NCBI GenBank assembly: GCA_903831485.1
Contig: CAIKXW010000359.1
Span: forward strand, 1-9,141
DNA: 9,141 nucleotides
Direction: 5' to 3'
DNA from: an uncultured Alphaproteobacteria bacterium
GTDB lineage: Bacteria > Pseudomonadota > Alphaproteobacteria > Caulobacterales > Hyphomonadaceae
Shown: piece by piece, positions 1 through 5,710 of the stretch
Position numbering within the stretch: position 1 is the stretch's first letter
How the letters are laid out: the number at the start of each line of letters is the position of its first letter
The notes under the pieces: generated by a model
What the model saw: only the letters and a program-made list of their open reading frames with translations
Database searches by the model: none
Told to the model about the DNA's origin: nothing
Position numbers and translations under genes: made by a program

Positions 1-138
1 GCGCCGTGGCTGGCCGAGTATTCGCTGTACAAGACAAGCCAGCGGATGTTCGAGCACGCGTGCCATGAGGGCAATCTGTCGGTGCCGCATATCCTGATGG
101 CGCAGCGGATGAACGACAAGAAGGCGCAGCGGCAGTAG
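1..138 (+). CDS. C-terminal fragment of an uncharacterised protein
   Basis: The window opens inside a reading frame that gives 45 residues before a TAG stop at 136-138. The visible tail contains the segment FEHACHEGNLSVPHILMAQR and a basic, glutamine-rich end (NDKKAQRQ). An A-C-H-E-G-N segment close to the C-terminus recalls a family of uncharacterised bacterial proteins that end in a similar cysteine/histidine/glutamate motif, but I make this link from memory of the motif only. No catalytic function can be assigned. No signal or membrane segment is seen in the fragment. The frame is open from base 1 and its codon use matches the rest of the window, which supports it being real. The start and most of the protein lie outside the window. 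Confidence 0.6.
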   Translation, partial: APWLAEYSLYKTSQRMFEHACHEGNLSVPHILMAQRMNDKKAQRQ

Positions 139-281
139 AGCAGCGCCGGCGGCGATGCCTTCCGCGCAGGATATGCTGACCCAGCGGAATCGGCGTGTCT
201 GTTGGTGGCGGAATACGTGCTGCGCGAATTCACGCGACAGCCGCGAACAATCGGTCATGCTGGCGTCCAGGGGTGACGACG

Positions 282-524
282 ATGTTCGATGGCGTGATCG
301 AATCGCTGCGTGCGTGGCTCGAAGGCATTCGGGCGTGGCTGCTTGTGCGGCCGGAGTTCAGCTGGCTGCACGAGTGGGCGGCGACAGCGCATGTCTCGAC
401 GCTGTGGGCGATCCTCGTCGGCGTGGTGTTCGTGCTGGTGCTAGTCGTCGGTTTCTGGCCGCCGGTGAAGCCGCTGCCTGAAGACAGGCGCGAGCCTGGA
501 GATGCAGCGCCGCAGGGCCAGTGA
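282..524 (+). CDS. Small single-pass membrane protein, unknown function
   Basis: This 80-residue protein is not one I recognise. Residues 1-25 are amphipathic and contain a repeated RAWL (SLRAWLEGIRAWLL). A strongly hydrophobic stretch follows at about 45-65 (WAILVGVVFVLVLVVGFW), then a short charged, proline-rich tail (PPVKPLPEDRREPGDAAPQGQ). It is best read as a one-helix inner-membrane protein with a possible membrane-surface helix ahead of it. I chose the ATG at 282 because AGGGG lies about 8 bases upstream. The same frame is open further up to an ATG at 195, but that would add a cysteine/arginine-rich, non-membrane leader that looks non-coding. The TGA stop (522-524) is one base from the stop codon of the convergent P450 gene. 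The TM segment and ribosome-binding site are the main support; there is no family evidence. Confidence 0.55.
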   Translation: MFDGVIESLRAWLEGIRAWLLVRPEFSWLHEWAATAHVSTLWAILVGVVFVLVLVVGFWPPVKPLPEDRREPGDAAPQGQ

Positions 525-525
525 G

Positions 526-1761
526 CTACGCGAACGCCACGACCATCTGGTCCACGGTGCGGATGGCGCCGGGTTGCAGCCTGGGAGCAGCGCCGACCAC
601 GCGCGTATCGGGGGCGAGTCGCGCGATGGCGGCGAGCGTCTCTTCCAGTTCGACCCGTGCGAGAGCTTCGCCCGCGCAGCGGTGGGCGCCGGCGCCGAAG
701 GCGAGGTGCCAGCGTTGCTGGTCGGTGCGGTGGATGTTGAAGGTTTCAGGGTCTGCGTACACCTCGGGGTCGCGCAGGACAGACAGGATCGAGACCATGG
801 TGATGGCGCCGGGCGGAATGAGGAAGCCCTCGATCTCGAGCTCGCGTGTAGTGACGCGCGGAATGCCGGAGACGACGGGCTCATAGCGCAGGCCTTCCTC
901 GCTGGCCTTTTTCTTGAGGCCATCCGGATCGGCGCAGAGGGCTTTCCATTGGTCAGGGTGATGCAGGAGCTGCGACAGCGTCATGCACATCGAATTGCGC
1001 GTGGTGTCGGATCCGGCAAGAATGAGGCCCACAACCTGCGCGCGGATTTCCTGCTCGGAGAGGTCGCCCGATGCGGCGGTGGCGGCGACATAGTCCGAGA
1101 GGAAGTCGCCGCGCGGATTGGCGCGACGGTCGGCCAGCAGCTTGTCGACATAGGCGTTGAATTCGGTGAGCGACTGTTCGATGGCGGCGCGGCGCGACAC
1201 GTCAACGAAGCCGATCGATTCAGCCGTGTCGCTGATCCAGCGCATGAAGACGGGGAGGTCGGCGCGCGGGATGCCGAGAATGTCGGCGATGATGCGGGCG
1301 GGCAGCTGGGCCGCGAAGTCCTTGAGGAAGTCGACCGGGCCCTTGCCGAGATGTTCGTTGATGATCTCCGTAGCGATGGCGGCGGCCTTGGGGCGCATCG
1401 CTTCCATCAGCTTGAAGGCGAAGGTGCGGGCGACGGGCTGGCGGCGGCGCTGGTGGACGTCGCCATTGGCGAACAGCATGACCTGCGCGACGAAGTCGAA
1501 GATGGGGCCGTCGAAGATACCCTGCATCATCTTCATCTCGGTCTCGAGCTGGCGCGTGTTTTCCGGCGAGACGATCTGGTCGACCATGCGGGCGCGCAGG
1601 GCGAGCACCAACGAGCCCATGCCCATCGGCACCTTCACCAGAGGTGTCTGCGCGCGGAGGTCCTTGAAGAGGTTGTAGGACGAGGCTTCCGGGTTCTGCA
1701 GGTCCCAGTCGAGGACGGGGATGTCGTTGTAGGATTTGAGCGCGGTTGCGGTGTCGGCCAT
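526..1761 (-). CDS. Cytochrome P450 monooxygenase (bacterial class I type, soluble)
   Basis: This 411-residue protein has all the P450 signatures. They are a C-helix HQRRR at 103-107, the I-helix oxygen-activation motif AGSDTT at 249-254, the K-helix ExxR (E289-R292), and the heme-binding loop FGAGAHRCAG at 355-364 with Cys362 as the axial thiolate. Length and absence of a membrane anchor fit soluble bacterial P450s, which take electrons from a ferredoxin and its reductase. Neither partner gene is in the window. The substrate is unknown; relatives hydroxylate terpenes, fatty acids or steroids. The ATG at 1761 is chosen because GGAG lies 7 bases upstream and the protein then begins like its family. 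The open frame extends to an ATG at 1842, but that extension spans the upstream palindrome. It lies 96 bp downstream of the hydrolase on the same strand, so it may be partly co-transcribed. Confidence 0.95.
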   Translation of the reverse strand: MADTATALKSYNDIPVLDWDLQNPEASSYNLFKDLRAQTPLVKVPMGMGSLVLALRARMVDQIVSPENTRQLETEMKMMQGIFDGPIFDFVAQVMLFANGDVHQRRRQPVARTFAFKLMEAMRPKAAAIATEIINEHLGKGPVDFLKDFAAQLPARIIADILGIPRADLPVFMRWISDTAESIGFVDVSRRAAIEQSLTEFNAYVDKLLADRRANPRGDFLSDYVAATAASGDLSEQEIRAQVVGLILAGSDTTRNSMCMTLSQLLHHPDQWKALCADPDGLKKKASEEGLRYEPVVSGIPRVTTRELEIEGFLIPPGAITMVSILSVLRDPEVYADPETFNIHRTDQQRWHLAFGAGAHRCAGEALARVELEETLAAIARLAPDTRVVGAAPRLQPGAIRTVDQMVVAFA

Positions 1762-1777
1762 GGGGAGGCTCCGGATG

Positions 1778-1792
1778 CTTGACAGTGTCAAG
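1778..1792. promoter_or_regulatory. Perfect palindrome ahead of P450, candidate operator
   Basis: The sequence CTTGACAGTGTCAAG is a perfect inverted repeat with 7-bp arms around one central base. It lies 16 bases upstream of the P450 ATG, directly ahead of its Shine-Dalgarno sequence. Size and position suit an operator for a dimeric repressor such as a TetR-family protein. No tetR gene is in the window. The half-site TGTCAAG also occurs in one of the repeats ahead of the membrane protein/XRE operon (3658-3664), so the local XRE protein is another candidate ligand. Binding is inferred; only the symmetry is seen. Confidence 0.5.
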
Positions 1793-1857
1793 ACATAACC
1801 CGGTTTGCCGCGCGCGCAAAGCGGGGTGTGGTGATGTTTCACAGCCCGCCTGCGAGC

Positions 1858-2724
1858 CTAGTCGAGGAACGCTGTCACCGCCTTCGCGAACGCTTCGGGC
1901 TGGTCGACCATGATGAAGTGGTAGCTGCCGTCCATGCGCTGCAGGCTGGCGGCGGGGAGGCCCTCGTAAGCGCCCTTATAGAGGTCGTCAGCCATCGACT
2001 GCGGCTGGCCCATCGTCTCGTCCCACGCATAGAGCACCGTGACCGGCGCCTTGATGGCGGCGAGCTGTGGGCGAGCGTCGTCGATCATGATGTCGTGCAT
2101 CGCCTGCGCCATGACGTGGCGATCCGAGCGGATCGACCAGTCGGCCAGGGTGGGGCGCGCGGCTTCGGTGAGCGTCATCATGTTCATGGTCTGCGCCTGG
2201 CCCTCGGCAAAGTCGCTGTCGGACATGGAGAGGATCTGCGTGCGCGCCTGTTCGGCGAAGGGCGTGGCGGTGGCTGCGGTGGCGGTGGAGCCATAGAGCA
2301 GCGAGTAGAAGGGTAGTGCGTCGACGATCATTACGCGGCCGGTTGCGGCGGGCTTTGCGGCGGCGATCTTGAGCGCCATCAGTCCGCCCATGGAGTGGCC
2401 AATGATCGCGGGGTGGTCGAGCTTGCCGGCGTAGGCGGCGATCTCTGCCGTGAGTGGCGCGATGACCGCGCCGTCGGCGTTGGGGCCGGGGGGCGATCCT
2501 GCGAACCCGTTGACCTGCAGGACGTGGACGCGGTGGGTCGGCGACAGTTGCTTGACCGTCGCGTCCCACACGGCGCCGGAGGAGGCGAGGCCGGGAATGA
2601 GGATCACGTCCGGGCCTTGTCCCGTAACGGTTGCGGTGAAGCGTTCCTGCGCTATGGCGGTGAGGCTGAGCGCGGGCAAGGCAAGGGCGATCGCCGCGAT
2701 GGCGGCGTTGAAGAAGCGGTGCAT
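1858..2724 (-). CDS. Exported alpha/beta-hydrolase
   Basis: This 288-residue alpha/beta-hydrolase fold protein has an N-terminal signal peptide: basic start MHRFF, hydrophobic core about 7-23, likely cleavage after AIA at about 25. It should therefore act in the periplasm or outside the cell. The nucleophile elbow GHSMGG places the catalytic Ser at 111. Asp235 (in LYAWDE) and His269 (in SYHFIM) are the likely other triad members. The oxyanion region is IPGLASSG at 43-50. Such proteins are esterases, lactonases or similar; the substrate cannot be told from sequence. The start at 2724 has AGGAG about 8-9 bases upstream. It begins 25 bp after the XRE regulator's stop on the same strand, so it is probably in that operon. 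The P450 follows 96 bp downstream. Confidence 0.9.
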   Translation of the reverse strand: MHRFFNAAIAAIALALPALSLTAIAQERFTATVTGQGPDVILIPGLASSGAVWDATVKQLSPTHRVHVLQVNGFAGSPPGPNADGAVIAPLTAEIAAYAGKLDHPAIIGHSMGGLMALKIAAAKPAATGRVMIVDALPFYSLLYGSTATAATATPFAEQARTQILSMSDSDFAEGQAQTMNMMTLTEAARPTLADWSIRSDRHVMAQAMHDIMIDDARPQLAAIKAPVTVLYAWDETMGQPQSMADDLYKGAYEGLPAASLQRMDGSYHFIMVDQPEAFAKAVTAFLD

Positions 2725-2749
2725 GTGAGGTGTCTCCTGGTGGGTTCGT

Positions 2750-2968
2750 CTACTCGGCAGCTTTGCTGAAGCCGCCCAACTCGTCGTCGAAGATCTCGTC
2801 CACGCGCTTGCCGAACAGCCGCGCGATGCGGAAGGCCAGCGGAAGCGAGGGATCGTATTTGCCGGTCTCGAGAGCGTTCACCGACTGGCGGGAGACGCCG
2901 AGCGCGTCGGCGAGGTCTCCCTGGCTCCAGCCTTTCTGGGCGCGGAGAACGCGAAGGTCGTTCTTCAC
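2750..2968 (-). CDS. Small XRE-family transcriptional regulator
   Basis: This 72-residue protein is essentially one Cro/C1-type helix-turn-helix domain. WSQGDLADALGVSRQSVNAL (14-33) is the HTH, followed by ETGKYDPSLPLAFRIARLFG and a VDEIFDDE end. This is the compact YozG-like regulator type often encoded beside a small integral membrane protein. It begins with GTG at 2968, whose last two bases are shared with the membrane protein's TGA stop (GTGA). GGAGG lies 6 bases before it, so translation is probably coupled. Longer upstream extension of the frame would overlap the membrane protein gene and looks non-coding. It likely binds the operon's own promoter; the tandem repeats at 3631-3675 are the best candidate sites. 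The family is clear; the signal sensed and targets are unknown. Confidence 0.92.
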   Translation of the reverse strand: MKNDLRVLRAQKGWSQGDLADALGVSRQSVNALETGKYDPSLPLAFRIARLFGKRVDEIFDDELGGFSKAAE

Positions 2969-3609
2969 CTCGCGCCTCCAAGCGGAAGGCAACGGGCCAC
3001 GCCCATGAAGATCGCCCACATCGGGAAGATCACCCACAGTTCGAGGTGCGGCACGACGCCGAACATGTCGAGGAAGCCGACCGTGGTGCAGACCATCAGC
3101 GTGGCGCCCGTCGCCCAGGCGTAGGCGCGGTTGATGCGGTCGCGCTGGTATTCGTCGTCCTCCTCGCGCGGCAGCAGGAAGATGGCGCGAATGGCGAAGA
3201 TGAGAGGAATGGCCGGCGCGATGGCGACGGCCCAAGCGACCCAGCCGGTCGGTTCGGCGCTGTTTGCGTAGCTGACCGCTGCCATCAGCAGGAAGACGTA
3301 GGCGAACATGGCGGGCAGGAAGCGCATCGCGTAGCGGCGGTAGGGAGCGCGCATGCGCTCGCCGAAGCCGCGCTTGCGGCGGATCATGTTCGGGATGTTG
3401 GCGATAGCGATCAGCGCCAGCGTGAAGGCCACGACGATGACGCCGCCGACCATCGGTCCGCCGGGCGAGCCGGAATGCATGAACAGGTAGACCGCGCCCG
3501 CGAAGGCGCCGAGGGTTGCCGCCATCCCGGCCGCCCACCCGGTCCAGAATCCGGCCCCGAGGCTTGTGCTCATCTCCGCGTTTTCGACGGTTAGCTCGGC
3601 CGGCTGCAT
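2965..3609 (-). CDS. Six-helix integral membrane protein, unknown function
   Basis: This 214-residue protein has about six predicted membrane segments, at roughly 22-44, 52-74, 97-115, 121-146, 163-181 and 187-207. A basic cytoplasmic-type loop lies at 76-92 (IRRKRGFGERMRAPYRR) and an acidic one at 148-157 (REEDDEYQRD). I do not recognise a named family or any catalytic motif. Its constant partner is the XRE gene immediately downstream, which overlaps it by 4 bp. That pairing is common for small HTH regulators and multi-pass membrane proteins, and suggests the membrane protein senses something or modulates the regulator. This is inference. The ATG at 3609 is chosen because GGGAGAG lies about 5 bases upstream. 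An internal ATG at 3573 has poorer spacing to a purine-rich site. Confidence 0.88.
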   Translation of the reverse strand: MQPAELTVENAEMSTSLGAGFWTGWAAGMAATLGAFAGAVYLFMHSGSPGGPMVGGVIVVAFTLALIAIANIPNMIRRKRGFGERMRAPYRRYAMRFLPAMFAYVFLLMAAVSYANSAEPTGWVAWAVAIAPAIPLIFAIRAIFLLPREEDDEYQRDRINRAYAWATGATLMVCTTVGFLDMFGVVPHLELWVIFPMWAIFMGVARCLPLGGAR

Positions 3610-3621
3610 GTCAACTCTCCC

Positions 3622-3675
3622 TGACTGTTAGTCAAGGAAACACGACAGGCCGGCGCCTGTCAAGGAAACACGACA
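3622..3675 (-). promoter_or_regulatory. Tandem 17-bp direct repeats plus small inverted repeat in the operon promoter
   Basis: The 17-base sequence GTCAAGGAAACACGACA occurs exactly twice, at 3631-3647 and 3659-3675, with starts 28 bp apart. Each copy is weakly symmetric (TGTC.....GACA ends on the minus strand). Next to the first copy is a 5-bp inverted repeat, TGACT/AGTCA at 3622-3634. All lie 13-66 bp upstream of the membrane protein ATG. On the minus strand the distal copy contributes a TTGACA that could serve as a -35 box, but no convincing -10 is seen. They probably form the operator of the operon, likely bound by its XRE protein. Confidence 0.6.
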
Positions 3676-3705
3676 AAAAAAGTCTGCGTCCTCGAACAAT
3701 CGTTC

Positions 3706-3767
3706 AAAAAGGAAAAATGTGGCCCGCCTCATGATCGCGGGGACCACCGCACGATCCTGAGGCGGGC
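3706..3767 (-). terminator. Rho-independent terminator (minus strand)
   Basis: GCCCGCCTCA (3722-3731) pairs perfectly with TGAGGCGGGC (3758-3767). Inside it the stem continues with GATCG/CGATC and CGG/CCG around a GGACCA loop, with small bulges. On the minus strand the stem is followed after four bases by TTTTTCCTTTTT (3717-3706). This is a classic intrinsic terminator for transcripts running leftward from rpoH or from a separate RNA in 3770-3870. It also insulates the downstream membrane protein operon. There is no T-tract on the + side. Confidence 0.8.
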
Positions 3768-3870
3768 AGCGCGGGTCTCTCCAGGAGGCCATCGTAGATG
3801 GCGCTCAGGGAGAGACGCGACGCGCGTCTCGGTTGGGGCCATCTTCGCCAAGACAGGCCCCGGAAGCGAT
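3706..3870 (-). ncRNA. Candidate structured small RNA or rpoH 3' UTR element
   Basis: Between the hairpin that follows rpoH and the T-tract terminator there is no convincing reading frame, but inverted repeats are dense. Pairs are GGGGCC/GGCCCC (3835-3840 with 3856-3861, inner TCTT/AAGA on the minus strand), GAGACGCG/CGCGTCTC (3812-3819 with 3823-3830), GTCTCTCC/GGAGAGAC (3775-3782 with 3809-3816), and GCCATC/GATGGC (3788-3793 with 3797-3802). The second and third share bases 3812-3816, so they are mutually exclusive folds. The series ends in the terminator hairpin. A minus-strand RNA of about 160 nt, either independent or processed from the rpoH message, would explain this. It matches no RNA family I recognise, and no clear promoter was identified. 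Confidence 0.3.
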
Positions 3871-3896
3871 CCGGCCCGGTCTTTCGACCGGGCCGG
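3871..3896 (-). terminator. Hairpin immediately after rpoH, probable terminator
   Basis: CCGGCCCGGTC (3871-3881) and GACCGGGCCGG (3886-3896) form a perfect 11-bp stem. On the minus strand the loop is GAAA, a stable GNRA tetraloop. It starts 8 bases after the rpoH stop codon. No T-tract follows, so it could be a pausing or 3'-protecting hairpin as well as a terminator. Confidence 0.6.
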
Positions 3897-3904
3897 GCTG
3901 GTTT

Positions 3905-4795
3905 CTAGTTCGCGTCGACGATGCCTTGTTCGCGTGCGGCTTCCCGCATCGCTTTCTGCAGCTTCTCGAAGGCGCGGACCTCGATCTGGCGGATGCGCTC
4001 GCGGCTGACATTGTAGTGGGCCGAGAGGTCTTCCAGCGTGGTCGGTTCTTCTTTCAGGCGGCGCTCGGTGATGATGTGGCGCTCACGTTCGTTGAGGGAT
4101 TCCATCGCGCGTTCGAGGAGGCTCATGCGCGCGCCGAACTCGTCGCTCTCTGCCATACGCTCGGCCTGGCCGGGCGTGTCGTCGGCGATCCAGTCCTGCC
4201 ATTCGGCCTCGCCCTCCATGCCGCCAATCGGGGCGTTCAGGGAGGCATCGCCCCCCGACGCCATTCGGCGGTTCATCGAGGTGACTTCTTCCTCCGTCAC
4301 GCCGAGGCGGCGGGAGATTTCAGCCAAGTTCTCGGGACGCAGGTCGCCTTCTTCCAGCGCGCTGATTTCGCCCTTGAGGCGGCGCAGGTTGAAGAACAGC
4401 TTCTTCTGCGCGGCCGTGGTGCCGAGTTTCACCAGCGACCACGAGCGCAGGATGTATTCCTGGATCGCGGCGCGGATCCACCACATGGCGTAGGTGGCCA
4501 GGCGGAAGCCCTTGTCCGGGTCGAACTTCTTGACGGCCTGCATCAGGCCGACATTGCCCTCGGAGATGACCTCCCCCATGGGCAGGCCATAGCCGCGATA
4601 GCCCATCGCGATCTTGGCCACGAGGCGCAGGTGGGAGGTTACCATCCGCTCGGCGGCTTCGGCGTCCTGATGCTGGGCCCAGCGCTGGGCGAGCATGAAC
4701 TCCTCGTTCTTCTCCAGAAGCGGGAATTTGCGGATTTCCGAAAGGTAGCGCGAAAGGCCCTGTTCCGGGCTGAGTGAGATCGCAAGGCTTGCCAT
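3905..4795 (-). CDS. rpoH: RNA polymerase heat-shock sigma factor (sigma-32)
   Basis: This 296-residue protein directs RNA polymerase to heat-shock promoters controlling chaperones and proteases. Region 2 is intact: GNVGLMQAVKKFDPDKGFRL (80-99) and ATYAMWWIRAAIQEYILRSW (100-119), which bind core polymerase and the -10 element. The RpoH box QKKLFFNLR at 130-138 separates it from RpoD, RpoS and flagellar sigma factors. Region 4.2 carries the -35-binding helix-turn-helix (LEDLSAHYNVSRERIRQIEV, 254-273). Length fits alphaproteobacterial RpoH. The ATG at 4795 has GGAGA about 7 bases upstream. It stands alone, with a hairpin directly after its stop and about 400 bp of non-coding DNA before it. That upstream DNA has candidate housekeeping and sigma-32 promoters. 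Many alphaproteobacteria carry more than one RpoH, so this could be RpoH1 or RpoH2. Confidence 0.97.
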   Translation of the reverse strand: MASLAISLSPEQGLSRYLSEIRKFPLLEKNEEFMLAQRWAQHQDAEAAERMVTSHLRLVAKIAMGYRGYGLPMGEVISEGNVGLMQAVKKFDPDKGFRLATYAMWWIRAAIQEYILRSWSLVKLGTTAAQKKLFFNLRRLKGEISALEEGDLRPENLAEISRRLGVTEEEVTSMNRRMASGGDASLNAPIGGMEGEAEWQDWIADDTPGQAERMAESDEFGARMSLLERAMESLNERERHIITERRLKEEPTTLEDLSAHYNVSRERIRQIEVRAFEKLQKAMREAAREQGIVDAN

Positions 4796-4936
4796 TTTCG
4801 TCTCCTTCTTCTTTTCGCCAGCTCTGGTCCTGGGGAGGAAAAGCTCGCGTTATTGTTCTCAGTCGTCTCGCGGGGCCCTTCTTTGTGTGTCTACGAGGAC
4901 CCTCACGAAACGGACCTACGACGGCTATCTGGCAGG

Positions 4937-4964
4937 ATTATGGTCCCGCCCCCCGGTTTGTCCG
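4937..4964 (-). promoter_or_regulatory. Candidate sigma-70 type promoter of rpoH
   Basis: On the minus strand CGGACA (4964-4959) and CATAAT (4942-4937) are separated by 16 bases. The -10 matches TATAAT at five of six positions and the -35 matches TTGACA at four of six. The rpoH ATG lies about 140 bp downstream, leaving a long 5' leader. This is read by eye, with no start-site evidence. Confidence 0.4.
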
Positions 4965-4970
4965 TTTAGT

Positions 4971-5000
4971 TAAATGGGGGACACCATCGCGGCGTAAAAG
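4971..5000 (-). promoter_or_regulatory. Candidate sigma-32 promoter of rpoH
   Basis: On the minus strand CCCCATTTA (4979-4971) fits the sigma-32 -10 consensus CCCCATNT exactly. CTTTTAC (5000-4994) lies 14 bases upstream and is a weak match to CTTGAAA. Spacing is in the normal range. Self-activation of rpoH from a sigma-32 promoter is known in Caulobacter, so the arrangement is plausible. The -35 is poor, which lowers confidence. Confidence 0.4.
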
Positions 5001-5199
5001 GGCCAGGGTCGGCGATCATATCTATGCGACAGGCGCAGCCCGGCTAAAGTCAGCCCGGCCGGCCGCGCCGCGGGGTTCGCAGGGCTGAATTCGTAAGAAT
5101 GGACGATGTTTTCAAGGGCGGCCGGGAGGCTTCCGTGGACGGCAACTGTCGGGAACGGGGACCCCGTGGTAGGTTTCCACCCTGATCATGGAGGTCGGA

Positions 5200-5616
5200 A
5201 TGCGGCTCAAGTCGACGGGATTGGCGGCTCTGGTTCTGATAATCGCGGCTGTGCCAGCAGGCGCGCCGGCGTTCGCGCAGCAGCCGGGTATGGTGATCGC
5301 CTTCCTCGACAAGAATGCCGACGGCAAATGCGACCTCAACGAATACCTCACCTTCCAGCAGCCGCGGCTGGCGGAGTTCGACAAGGACGGCGATGGCGGG
5401 CTGAACCTCGGCGAGTTCAGGGAGTCGCTGCAGGGCAAGTCCAAGATGAACGCCGCCTTCGTGTTCAGGAACGCGAACGCCGAGGGCGGACGCACGCTCT
5501 CGCAGAAGGAATTCCTCGGCTACCATGCCTGGGTGTTCAAGGAATACGTCGACAGCGACAAGGACGGATTCATGTCGGCCGAGGAATGGTCGGCGGTGAT
5601 GGCTGCGAACAGTTAG
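5200..5616 (+). CDS. Periplasmic EF-hand calcium-binding protein
   Basis: This 138-residue protein has a signal peptide (MRLK, hydrophobic 8-20, likely cleavage after AFA at 26). The mature part is built of EF-hand loops. Three are canonical: DKNADGKCDLNE (37-48), DKDGDGGLNLGE (61-72) and DSDKDGFMSAEE (118-129), each with acidic residues at 1, 3, 5 and 12 or close substitutes and Gly at 6. A fourth at about 91-104 (NANAEGGRTLSQKE) is degenerate, with Asn at the first ligand positions and a displaced Glu. It is expected to bind calcium in the periplasm; a partner or process cannot be named. The ATG at 5200 is preferred because GGAGG sits 5 bases ahead of it. An in-frame ATG at 5188 overlaps that site. 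A hairpin follows the stop. Confidence 0.9.
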   Translation: MRLKSTGLAALVLIIAAVPAGAPAFAQQPGMVIAFLDKNADGKCDLNEYLTFQQPRLAEFDKDGDGGLNLGEFRESLQGKSKMNAAFVFRNANAEGGRTLSQKEFLGYHAWVFKEYVDSDKDGFMSAEEWSAVMAANS

Positions 5617-5618
5617 TT

Positions 5619-5655
5619 GTGGCGTGCTGCGCGCGCGATTTCTCTCGCGCGCCAC
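5619..5655 (+). terminator. Hairpin after EF-hand gene
   Basis: GCGCGCGA (5631-5638) pairs with TCGCGCGC (5645-5652) across a TTTCTC loop. An outer GTGGCG/CGCCAC (5619-5624 with 5650-5655) offers an alternative pairing. It begins directly after the stop codon. There is no T-tract, so it is a likely but not typical terminator. Confidence 0.4.
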
Positions 5656-5710
5656 ATCCGGGCATGGCATGTTTGAATTCGTCTAAAGCCACATATCGGA
5701 GGTCAGCGGC

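Larger units (their letters stand above)
4796..5199. other. Intergenic region between divergent rpoH and EF-hand gene
   Basis: This roughly 400-base stretch carries no credible gene. The half nearer rpoH holds the rpoH leader and its two candidate promoters. The other half has a 9-bp direct repeat CAGCCCGGC (5036-5044 and 5051-5059), a GC-rich run at 5051-5075, and a small perfect inverted repeat ACGGGG-A-CCCCGT at 5155-5167. The last lies about 33 bp ahead of the EF-hand start codon and could be a regulatory site or a leader hairpin. No convincing + strand promoter for the EF-hand gene was found by eye. Confidence 0.5.

Noticed and set aside
502..1782. Long + strand open frame of 426 codons opposite the P450
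   Set aside because: It is the antisense of a gene with every P450 motif. Its translation is an Asp/Gly/Val/Arg/His-rich composition typical of GC-rich antisense frames, with no recognisable domain.
1804..1820. TTTGC/GCAAA inverted repeat as a terminator after the hydrolase
   Set aside because: The arms are only 5 bp and no T-tract follows, so it cannot be called a terminator.
3693..3705. CGAACAATCGTTC resembling a Gram-positive LexA box
   Set aside because: Alphaproteobacterial LexA typically uses a GTTC-N7-GTTC direct repeat, and the nearby genes are not SOS genes. The short symmetry is probably chance or part of the promoter of the adjacent operon.
3833..4777. Long + strand open frame of 314 codons opposite rpoH
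   Set aside because: It is antisense to rpoH and has no plausible domain; high GC content keeps the opposite strand open.
4774..5088. Possible 104-residue + strand protein over the rpoH start and leader
   Set aside because: It overlaps the rpoH N-terminus and candidate promoters, lacks a good ribosome-binding site and resembles no family.
5151..5175. GGAAC at 5152 as the -35 of a general-stress (EcfG-type) promoter for the EF-hand gene
   Set aside because: No CGTT-like -10 lies 16-17 bases downstream.
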